Shown here piece after piece: positions 15,440-22,520 of a stretch of DNA of 26,110 nt (position 1 is its first letter; each line of letters starts with the position of its first letter). A program made the translations under genes and the position numbers. The notes beneath the pieces are model-generated. The model searched no databases, was not told where the DNA came from, and worked only from the letters and a program-made list of their open reading frames with translations. The stretch is from a virus: IMG/VR virus record IMGVR_UViG_3300028774_000035, positions 1 through 26,110 of that record; one strand, 5' to 3'.

Positions 15440-16143
15440 TGAAAAAGCATTTATACATAGTAGATATGTTCCGTGATGTGGTTCAAAAAGTAAATGAAGC
15501 CCTTGCTGGAGAATTTACGGACTGGAAAAACATTAATTCACTTCCTAAAAAGGATGGGATGTATCGTGTAAGCTATACAGATAAGGGGTATAAGATAATT
15601 GAGGGTCTTCAAATAAAAGACGGTGATATCATTGAATTTAAAGACGGGTATTGTCACTTGGCGAATGTGGTTAATTACAACTACGGGCATCCTATCGAGA
15701 TCGCCAATACATTAATCGAACTGTCAAAGGCTACAATTACTCAAGATAAGAGATTTCCGTTATTAGCCCTGATTACTGACTTTTCAGAGAAAAAAGATTC
15801 ACCCGATTACTATTGTTCTGCTTCACTATATTTCTTGATTGCAAATCTAACTGATCCGAATTTAAAGGCCGATGAACGAACTGAGGTAAATTTTAGACCG
15901 GTTCTTCACCCAATTTATGAGGAATTTATAAGGCAGATACAGCGATCAAAACATTTCATGATCCAGTATGACCAGAACATACCTCATACGCAAACAGATC
16001 GCTATTATTGGGGTCGTACAGGCACATTCGATAATACGATGTGGGGTAAATCAGGATTGTATGCAGGTGAGGGAAATATCTTAAATGATAAAGTAGATGT
16101 GATTGAGATATCGGGTTTAGAAATCAAAGTAAAAAACATTTAA
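15439..16143 (+). CDS. Phage head-closure/neck-region protein (234 aa), function uncertain
   Basis: 234 aa. The N-terminal ~55 residues look alpha/beta; the middle (KDSPDYYCSASLYFLIANL) is aromatic; the C-terminal part has HPIYEEFIRQIQRSKHF and DRYYWGRTG. The 'RPVLHPIYEEFI..I..S..F' stretch resembles neck or tail-completion proteins found after the connector in related phages. I infer a head-closure or tail-terminator role from gene order. TAATG overlap with the previous gene. Confidence 0.5.
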   Translation: MKKHLYIVDMFRDVVQKVNEALAGEFTDWKNINSLPKKDGMYRVSYTDKGYKIIEGLQIKDGDIIEFKDGYCHLANVVNYNYGHPIEIANTLIELSKATITQDKRFPLLALITDFSEKKDSPDYYCSASLYFLIANLTDPNLKADERTEVNFRPVLHPIYEEFIRQIQRSKHFMIQYDQNIPHTQTDRYYWGRTGTFDNTMWGKSGLYAGEGNILNDKVDVIEISGLEIKVKNI

Positions 16144-16156
16144 TAAAATAAGTAAA

Positions 16157-17095
16157 ATGAACAAATACGTAAACTTACCGATCGCAGTGGTCGGAGGTGG
16201 AAACACCGGAAATTCTTCGTATGCAGTTGTACCCCGGCTTATTGTGGGGGCAATTCTGACATCAAAGAATAAAAAATTTACTGAAGCCGATATGCTCGAC
16301 TTCCAAAAAACGCTACAGGATGCTACACTTGCATCAGGAGCTGAACGGATTTATCCGATGTTCCGGTTTAAGGAAATTGCTGATGGTTCGGGTGACGTAA
16401 CGAAGAATACTTCAGGATATGGAGTAAATGAAATCGTTCGTGAAGGAAAATACGACTGGACATTTACATTTAGTCAGTCAACGGGTCTTTATAACCTTCA
16501 ACAACTTCGTATGTTGAATGGTGGTCAGTATCGCGCATTCTTTATCGACGACAATGGTGTTATGATAGGAACTACTGATGATGCCGGGAACTTTATGGGT
16601 GCTTCCTTAGAATATTTCTATGCAAAACCTTGGAAAGTAAACGAAGGAACGAAACCGGCTGTTATCTCTGCTGAATTTGCTCATAGTAATATGAAGGATT
16701 TGAATGATAATATCGCAATCTATACCCCTTCTTTCGAAGTGGAAGATACGATCAAAGGATTATTGAATCTTCAACTTCACAGCATTTTAGTAGCTGCCGG
16801 AAAAGTGACTGTAGGCATTCGTACTGAAGGCGATAAAGTAGACGTGTATCCGCTTTATTCTACTGAACTTGCTGTTGTTACTTTATGGAAAGTAACAAAT
16901 GTTGCTACCGGTCTTGCCGTTGTACCTACCACAGTTGCTATCAATGCCGCTAAAAGTGGTTGGGATGTGACTTTACCTGTAGGGACTTATCAGATTGGTC
17001 TTGCTTCTCCGGAAGCTCTCAGCGTTGCCACAATTGGCGGTGCTCCTGAAAATGGTTACGAAGGTGTTCCTATTACTGTTACAATAACAGCATAA
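16157..17095 (+). CDS. Probable major tail (tube) protein with C-terminal Ig-like domain
   Basis: 312 aa. It lies where the tube protein is expected, between neck genes and tape measure. The N-terminal ~215 residues are beta-rich with a long insert (FTEADMLDFQKTLQDATLAS) and YNLQQLRMLNGGQYRAFFID. The C-terminal ~95 residues, from about 216, look like an Ig-like domain (alternating beta segments; VTITA at the end), as is common on phage tail tubes where such domains decorate the surface. Confident as a tail protein by position, less so by sequence. Confidence 0.6.
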   Translation: MNKYVNLPIAVVGGGNTGNSSYAVVPRLIVGAILTSKNKKFTEADMLDFQKTLQDATLASGAERIYPMFRFKEIADGSGDVTKNTSGYGVNEIVREGKYDWTFTFSQSTGLYNLQQLRMLNGGQYRAFFIDDNGVMIGTTDDAGNFMGASLEYFYAKPWKVNEGTKPAVISAEFAHSNMKDLNDNIAIYTPSFEVEDTIKGLLNLQLHSILVAAGKVTVGIRTEGDKVDVYPLYSTELAVVTLWKVTNVATGLAVVPTTVAINAAKSGWDVTLPVGTYQIGLASPEALSVATIGGAPENGYEGVPITVTITA

Positions 17096-17307
17096 TGAAT
17101 CATATCACTCAGAACGGGGCCAGTTTTTCACCTGGCTTCGTTAAGGGTTTCAAGAATTCAGGAGCCTTTATAAAAGCAATGGAAGGTAACATACCAGATT
17201 GGACCGGAGAAGAGCGTGATAAGCGTTTAAAATCGATTTGGAACGAAGCCAACGGGAAGTCAGAAGATCCGGTTAAAGAAGAGATTCAAGATATACAAAA
17301 AATTTAA
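17095..17307 (+). CDS. Small hypothetical protein (70 aa) before tail assembly genes
   Basis: 70 aa (MNHITQNGASFSPGFVKGF...), with an aromatic, charged centre (IPDWTGEERDKRLKSIWNEA) and an acidic C-terminus. It overlaps the preceding stop by TAATG, so is co-translated with the tail-tube candidate. A terminator-like hairpin follows it, so it ends the capsid-to-tube block. I do not recognise a family. Confidence 0.6.
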   Translation: MNHITQNGASFSPGFVKGFKNSGAFIKAMEGNIPDWTGEERDKRLKSIWNEANGKSEDPVKEEIQDIQKI

Positions 17308-17324
17308 TCTGATAACAAATAAAT

Positions 17325-17359
17325 AAAAGAGTACTTGTGTTTCGCGGGTACTCTTTTTT
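17325..17359 (+). terminator. Terminator hairpin upstream of the tail-assembly genes
   Basis: A 10-bp perfect stem (AAAAGAGTAC at 17325-17334 with 17348-17357) and a T-tract. The next gene starts only 6 nt after it, so readthrough must occur or the hairpin controls that gene. No copy of the late motif lies beside it. Confidence 0.75.
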
Positions 17360-17365
17360 GATATT

Positions 17366-17830
17366 ATGACAATATCCGAAAAACTTCAACAGGTCCGTTC
17401 AACTAAGGAAAACGTAAAGACTATCATCGCTGATTCAATTATGGATAACGAGCGTGATATCGTTTACGCGATCCAGGCTCAACTATGGGATGGACGGGAT
17501 GGAACCGGAAAGGACTTAACTCCATCGTATTTAGATGATCCATATTTCCTAACCAAGAAAGCCGCTCAACAATATGCAGAATGGAAGGATAGAATCACAC
17601 ATAATTCAGCACGTAACTTCTATGCTCCTAATCTTTATATAAATGGGTACTTCTGGTCAACTATGAAGATTGACCGAAATAGTATGAGGATGGTAAGTAA
17701 TGGATTCGGAACACCCATTATTTCAAAGTACGGTGAAAATACATTTACGTTGGATCCGAACGACAAAGATGTGGTTGATAAGATTCGAAACTCGTTAATT
17801 GGTAATTCAAAAAAATCTCTCAGTCTATGA
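17366..17830 (+). CDS. Phage protein (154 aa), tail-completion or tail-assembly candidate; carries a slippery site
   Basis: 154 aa: an N-terminal helix, then YAIQAQLWDGRDGTGKDL, a helical KKAAQQYAEWKDRIT, and a beta segment NLYINGYFWSTMKI. The pattern resembles phage tail-completion-type proteins known from Bacteroidota phages, but position (two genes before the tape measure) also fits a tail assembly chaperone. Near its end is a phased A AAA AAA heptamer (17809-17815). A -1 slip there enters the frame of the next gene and would yield a fused protein of about 360 aa. The stop overlaps the next ATG (ATGA). Assignment uncertain. Confidence 0.55.
   Translation: MTISEKLQQVRSTKENVKTIIADSIMDNERDIVYAIQAQLWDGRDGTGKDLTPSYLDDPYFLTKKAAQQYAEWKDRITHNSARNFYAPNLYINGYFWSTMKIDRNSMRMVSNGFGTPIISKYGENTFTLDPNDKDVVDKIRNSLIGNSKKSLSL
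17809..17815 (+). other. Candidate -1 ribosomal slippery site (A AAA AAA)
   Basis: Seven A residues in 0-frame phase TCA AAA AAA. After a -1 shift the frame reads ATC TCT CAG TCT ATG and continues into the 17827 gene without a stop. Tail chaperone gene pairs just upstream of the tape measure commonly use this strategy. Confidence 0.45.
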
Positions 17831-18459
17831 AAATTATATCCCTACTACTTAAAAACGTAAATAAGGCCTGTGACAAGGTTTTACTCTCTGATTTTATCGA
17901 ATGTACTACTTATAAGAGTTATTTCAAATTAAAGCGGTTAAAATGGCTCTACGTTCCTAAATTCATACTACAGAAAGCTTGGACAATCCTTTTTGAGGAA
18001 TATTGCACGCTTTCCCGAAATTCAGGTTATGAGGCATTTTATGAAGGGATGCAAAAAGTTTATAGACTCGACGCAAAGCTGCTGGCTATTACTTGTGCTG
18101 TAAATTGCCTTTCTCAGAAATATGATAGTAGTTGTGTTGATATCCTACGGTCGTTCGGATACACCTATAGGTTCAACTGGAAAGACAAAAAAGAGTATAA
18201 CCAAAATCTGAATAAGGTAATTAGTAAATGTAAATCGATCGCTATCGAACGCGATCGTGAAAAACTAAAATTCGAAGCACTGGCCAAACAAGGAAAAAAT
18301 CAGGATCCCGGAGTTGATTATTTTCAAACCTCACTAATTACCCTATCTAAATACATGGGATATCGACTCAATCCTAAAGAAATTACAGTCGCTGAATTTT
18401 GCGGGATGACAACCGGTTACGAAAAAGAAATTGAACAACTTTTAAAACAGAAATCATGA
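17827..18459 (+). CDS. Protein upstream of the tape measure (210 aa), possible tail assembly chaperone
   Basis: 210 aa, mostly helical and basic. It has aromatic segments (YKSYFKLKRLKWLYVPKFIL) and Cys residues, and the C-terminal GYRLNPKEITVAEFCGMTTG suggests the helical 'l...p...tv.ef' ending seen in some tail chaperones. It starts with an ATGA overlap with the previous gene, in the -1 frame, and its end overlaps the tape-measure start by ATGA. Gene order argues for a tail assembly chaperone that coats the tape measure; sequence evidence is weak. Confidence 0.5.
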   Translation: MKIISLLLKNVNKACDKVLLSDFIECTTYKSYFKLKRLKWLYVPKFILQKAWTILFEEYCTLSRNSGYEAFYEGMQKVYRLDAKLLAITCAVNCLSQKYDSSCVDILRSFGYTYRFNWKDKKEYNQNLNKVISKCKSIAIERDREKLKFEALAKQGKNQDPGVDYFQTSLITLSKYMGYRLNPKEITVAEFCGMTTGYEKEIEQLLKQKS

Positions 18460-21400
18460 GTGAATTAATTGATAAAGTCATTGACGAACAGGCAATCACT
18501 AAACAAATAACATTTTTAGACTCTCAACTTATTAAGGCCGGGACCAGTCTCGGAACATGCGCCGATGCTGCTAAAAAGTTCATGGATCAATTCGCAAACG
18601 CAAAGGGAGTAAGTGATGTCGTATCAATAATGTCCGAATATAATAAAACTTTGCTTCAGGCTCAAAAGGCACAAACAGAAATCAGTGTAGCTGAAAAAAA
18701 CAGAGCAGATAAGTTACTGGTTCTTCAAAAAGTCCAGGAGTCAAATGCAAAAACTGAATTAATAAATGCACAAGCAATAGCTGCCACTCAAAAAGCACAA
18801 GAAGCAACTACCAAGGCAGAACAAACCCGGGCAGATGCCGCTGCTAAAGTTGCTGCAGCAGCTGAAAAAGAAACAAAAGCCGAACAGGAATTAATGTCCG
18901 CCAAGCAGATGATGATCAATATCCTGACAAAAGAGGGTGTTTCGGTCGATAAGATGAATATGACAAAATCACAAGCATCCACAATCAATAAGCTTGTAGC
19001 CACCGCCAATGGAGCAGAGAAGGGTTCACACGAACAGCTTGCCGCTCAATATGACTTGAATTATAAAGCATATAATAAACTTTCCGCAGTTCAAAAAGAT
19101 ACAACCGCCGGAAAAGCGATGTTAGCAAGTATTGGCGAACAATCGAAGGCATTAAAAGGAATGGAAGGTCCGATGGGTAACTTTACCCGGGATGTAGGTA
19201 ACTATAAGAATAATATACTTAGCGCTCTTGGAGCTAATCAGGGATTTATCGGAAACCTGGCTAATATGGCAATGGGAGCAGAGAAAACAGGAACTTCATT
19301 TGCTACCGCCGGAGTTGGAGGCATTAAAGCTTTTGGTACTGCAATGTTAGAGTTATTGGCTAATCCAGTAGTTGCTATTTTAGCGGCTATTGCTGCAGCG
19401 ATTATGTTAGTAAAGGCTGCCATTGAAAGTAACGGAGAAGCAACAAATAAACTCAACCAAGTATTGGCTCCATTCAAAGAATTACTCACCTTTATCATGA
19501 GCATATTCTCTCAATTGGTTACTGTCATACTTTCCGGAGTGCTTGAGTTGGAAAAGTTTGCTAATGTGATTATGTCCGTTATTCCTGGACTTGACAAATT
19601 AGCAGAAAAGAATTTACAGGCGATTGAACTTGAGAAACAAAAACAGAAATTGGCAGCTGACATGCGTGCTGACATTCTCCGGGATGCAAAAGAAGAGGTT
19701 GTAATAATGGAAAACCGTAATAAGGCACGTCAAAAGGATAAATATTCAATTGCTGATAGACTTACGTTCTTAAAAACTGCTGACGCTATGGAATTGGCAC
19801 TTTCTCAGGATCATGTTGAGTTGGCTACACGTGCATTTAATCTTAAGAAACAACAAATGGAAGAAGAGGGCAGAACCTATGAAATGTTGACTAAAGATGA
19901 AAAGGATGCTTATGTTAATATGGAAGCTGAAATATACAAAGCAAAATCTGAATACTTTCAGAAAACAACACGATTAAAGAGTATGCAAGCTACTTTGGTG
20001 ATGGAAGATCAGCAAGATCAAATAGCAGTAGTAGAAAGCAGTAATAAATTAAAATTAGAACAATTAAAAACAAATGCGAATTTTGATAATTTAAATTCCA
20101 AACAAAAAATTGCATTTAATAAAAAATATTCTGATCAAGATATAAAAGATCAAATGAGTTTAATTAAAGCCAAAGAAAATCTAGCCGGCGCTAATGTAGA
20201 AGATTTACAAGGTCAATACGACATTTTACTTACGCAATTAAAGCAAAATAACCAAAAGATGAGTGCAGAGATATCTTCTTATAATATTCAAATGTTGCAA
20301 AAACAAAATGATTCAAATCTTTTAAAATTTCAATCGGATCACAATTATGATACAATGACTTTTGAAGAAAAAGTAAAGTATGATAATGATTATTTTGCAT
20401 GGGATCAACAGGGAAAACAAAAAGTACTTGATTTACAAAAAAAATACAATAAAATTACAAGTGATGAATACCGAATTGCAAATGAAAATTTAAAATCAGA
20501 AAAAAAGATATTCATTACTCAGCAGGCAAATACTATGATTCAACAATCTGAACTGCTATTGAGTGAACAAAAATCATATCTTGATTCTCAAGTGAAATTG
20601 GACCAGGATTATGGAAATAAAAGTGTAGGATATCAACAGGAAATTACTCGTAAATTGTTCGAAATACAAGCGGATCTTGATACCCGATTGGCTGAAGAAC
20701 AATATAAAAATAATCAGATCGATATTGTCGCATTTCAAACAAAACTGAGTAATATTAAGGCTCAAAGAGCTGCGTTATTGGAGGCACAAAAAACAGGTTC
20801 AGAAAATGATGAACGAACTCGTATTATAGCATTAGAATCTGATACATCTGTAAAACGTCGTAAAATTCAGGATGATCTTTATTTATCAGGTAAAATATCA
20901 TCATTAGAATATCAAACATCAATATTAAAAATAAATAAAGATGGATCAGACAATCAATTAGCAATTGAAATTTGGTTAGATAAAGAAAAACTGGCAACAT
21001 TGCGTGAAGGATCAGAAGAACAAATTAAATTACAACAAAAAATTAATAATGAAGAGGAAAATCTTGAGGAGAAAAAAGCAAATAGAAAAATACATGCAGA
21101 AAAAGAACTTCAAAAGAAAATAATTGAGCTTATTAAAGCCAGCGCTTCGGCTATTCAAACAATAGGTGATGATCAGTATCAAGATAAGCTTGATAAGATT
21201 GATGCACTTAAAACAGCTAATAGTGATGCAGCAACAAAAGAAAATGATGAAATAACTAAAAAACTTAATTCAGGAATTCTATCTCAAAAAGAAGCCGATG
21301 CACAAAGTGCTGCTATCGATGCCCAAAAAACAGAAAGAGATAAACAACTAACAGCTCAAGAGAATGAAATTAAAACTAAACAGGCTATTTTTGACAAGGA

Positions 21401-21965
21401 ATCATCAGCTTTTAATATTATTCTTTCTACAGGAGAAGCTATAATGGCGTCGGTTGCGGCGTTTCCGCTAACTGCCGGTATGCCATTTGCAGGTATTGAT
21501 GCTGCTATCGGAGCGGTTGAATTAGCCGCCGTACTTGCTAAACCTCTTCCTGCATATGCTTTTGGTACATTAGACCATCCGGGAGGTCCAGCTTTAGTGG
21601 GAGAAGTAAAACCGGAAATGATACAAACTCCTGATAATAAAATAATGAAAGTTGATGTTCCTACAATTATGAGTTTACCGGCGCACACGAAGGTATTCCC
21701 TGACTATGACAAAGCGTTACAGGAAATGGCATTTAATGCTTCGATAAGATCAATGTATGATAGTGTCCCAGATATCGAAATAAGTACGTACAACGATGCA
21801 ATGATGCGTAAATATATGGGTTCGTTGGTTGGTCAGACTGAGAAACAAAATAGTAAACTTGATAAATTAAATAATTTAGATAAACACCTTGGAGATATAG
21901 CCAATAATACAAGAAATTTAGAAGGCGTATTAAAAGGTTTGAAAAAAAATCCATGGTTTTCATAA
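18456..21965 (+). CDS. Tail tape measure protein
   Basis: 1169 aa, by far the largest gene in the tail block. It is dominated by long helices and coiled coils: an Ala/Gln/Lys-rich coil at about 65-150, and a long Glu/Lys/Gln coil from about 395 to 960. A hydrophobic segment lies near 294-322 (LELLANPVVAILAAIAAAIM), and a second Ala/Gly-rich one near 990-1030. The C-terminal AYAFGTLDHPGGPALVGEVKPEMI is typical of tape measures ('GT.....GG.a.vGE.g.E.i'). The protein sets tail length and helps DNA cross the envelope. With ~0.15 nm per residue, a common rule for tape measures, the tail would be around 175 nm. A low-GC patch in the middle suggests recombination. Confidence 0.92.
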   Translation: MSELIDKVIDEQAITKQITFLDSQLIKAGTSLGTCADAAKKFMDQFANAKGVSDVVSIMSEYNKTLLQAQKAQTEISVAEKNRADKLLVLQKVQESNAKTELINAQAIAATQKAQEATTKAEQTRADAAAKVAAAAEKETKAEQELMSAKQMMINILTKEGVSVDKMNMTKSQASTINKLVATANGAEKGSHEQLAAQYDLNYKAYNKLSAVQKDTTAGKAMLASIGEQSKALKGMEGPMGNFTRDVGNYKNNILSALGANQGFIGNLANMAMGAEKTGTSFATAGVGGIKAFGTAMLELLANPVVAILAAIAAAIMLVKAAIESNGEATNKLNQVLAPFKELLTFIMSIFSQLVTVILSGVLELEKFANVIMSVIPGLDKLAEKNLQAIELEKQKQKLAADMRADILRDAKEEVVIMENRNKARQKDKYSIADRLTFLKTADAMELALSQDHVELATRAFNLKKQQMEEEGRTYEMLTKDEKDAYVNMEAEIYKAKSEYFQKTTRLKSMQATLVMEDQQDQIAVVESSNKLKLEQLKTNANFDNLNSKQKIAFNKKYSDQDIKDQMSLIKAKENLAGANVEDLQGQYDILLTQLKQNNQKMSAEISSYNIQMLQKQNDSNLLKFQSDHNYDTMTFEEKVKYDNDYFAWDQQGKQKVLDLQKKYNKITSDEYRIANENLKSEKKIFITQQANTMIQQSELLLSEQKSYLDSQVKLDQDYGNKSVGYQQEITRKLFEIQADLDTRLAEEQYKNNQIDIVAFQTKLSNIKAQRAALLEAQKTGSENDERTRIIALESDTSVKRRKIQDDLYLSGKISSLEYQTSILKINKDGSDNQLAIEIWLDKEKLATLREGSEEQIKLQQKINNEEENLEEKKANRKIHAEKELQKKIIELIKASASAIQTIGDDQYQDKLDKIDALKTANSDAATKENDEITKKLNSGILSQKEADAQSAAIDAQKTERDKQLTAQENEIKTKQAIFDKESSAFNIILSTGEAIMASVAAFPLTAGMPFAGIDAAIGAVELAAVLAKPLPAYAFGTLDHPGGPALVGEVKPEMIQTPDNKIMKVDVPTIMSLPAHTKVFPDYDKALQEMAFNASIRSMYDSVPDIEISTYNDAMMRKYMGSLVGQTEKQNSKLDKLNNLDKHLGDIANNTRNLEGVLKGLKKNPWFS

Positions 21966-21972
21966 TTATTAT

Positions 21973-21980
21973 TAACTTTG
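21973..21980 (+). promoter_or_regulatory. Bacteroidota-type -7 promoter element for the lipoprotein gene
   Basis: TAACTTTG matches the Bacteroidota consensus TAnnTTTG exactly, 22 nt before the ATG at 22003. No well-placed -33 TTTG is seen. It differs from the TATATTTTAA motif, so the moron likely uses the host's housekeeping sigma factor. Confidence 0.65.
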
Positions 21981-22002
21981 CCGAATAAATAAATTTAAAA
22001 CT

Positions 22003-22452
22003 ATGAAAAAAATAATTTTATTATTTCCTATTTTTATTATTATATTATCATCGTGCGGTTTAAGTAATCAACAAAAGGCAGAAAAGGAAGTAAAAAGATA
22101 TTTACTTACAACATTGAAAAATCCGGATTCATATAAGTCTGTGAGTTATTCTGAAATAAAACCTTATACCCTAGATTTTAAAAATACAAAAATAGGAGAA
22201 TCAATGTATGAAATGTTGAGTTCTGAAATTGAAAGCATATCTTCTTCAGGTGAATCTTTTTCAAATGATCCAACCTATATTAAAGATAAATCCGAATTTG
22301 ATAAAAAAGATAAGGAATATAAAAATTCAACAGAATCAAATGGTTGGATTATAATACATAAATATAGTGGAACAAATGGAGAAGGTGCTATTATTACAGA
22401 AGTAACGACATTTTATTTAGACTCTTCATTTTATTGTGTTTACAGTAAATAA
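22003..22452 (+). CDS. Lipoprotein (moron candidate)
   Basis: 149 aa. The first 18 residues are a lipoprotein signal: MKK, a hydrophobic IILLFPIFIII, and the lipobox LSSC with acylated Cys18. The mature part is small and charged, with LKNPDSYKSVSYSEIKPYTL and an end segment around GWIIIHKYSGTNGEGAIITE; this 'LK.P.SY..v.......y.i.hkyr..n..G' pattern is seen in Bacteroidota lipoproteins of unknown role. It interrupts the tail operon between tape measure and distal tail, has its own host-like promoter upstream and a terminator downstream, and is AT-rich, all hallmarks of a moron. Such surface lipoproteins can block superinfection or alter the host envelope (inference). No acidic lipoprotein export signal follows the Cys, so it may face the periplasm. 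Confidence 0.8.
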   Translation: MKKIILLFPIFIIILSSCGLSNQQKAEKEVKRYLLTTLKNPDSYKSVSYSEIKPYTLDFKNTKIGESMYEMLSSEIESISSSGESFSNDPTYIKDKSEFDKKDKEYKNSTESNGWIIIHKYSGTNGEGAIITEVTTFYLDSSFYCVYSK

Positions 22453-22475
22453 ATACGATCCATTATTCCCTTTTC

Positions 22476-22507
22476 AAATAGCCTCTACAGAAATGTAGAG
22501 GCTATTT
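22476..22507 (+). terminator. Terminator hairpin with GAAA tetraloop after the lipoprotein gene
   Basis: A perfect 14-bp stem (22476-22489 with 22494-22507) closed by GAAA. It shares the core CAGAAATGT with the hairpin at 6843. It ends the moron and overlaps the next promoter-like motif. Confidence 0.85.
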
Positions 22508-22516
22508 ATATTTTAA
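22489..22516 (+). promoter_or_regulatory. Late-promoter-like motif copy 4 (before distal tail gene)
   Basis: AGAAAT at 22489-22494 in the apex of the hairpin, 12 nt, TATATTTTAA at 22507-22516. The ATG is 4 nt further, so if this is a promoter the mRNA would be nearly leaderless. Confidence 0.6.
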
Positions 22517-22520
22517 GGGT

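Noticed and set aside
15192-15476. Alternative + strand frames at 15192-15476 and 9346-9564
   Set aside because: Out-of-frame shadows of the connector-like gene and terL; no independent features.
21356-21688. Reverse-strand frames such as 21356-21688, 4313-4591 and 25859-26056
   Set aside because: They lie opposite well-supported + strand genes (tape measure, helicase, fibre) and have composition expected from antisense reading.
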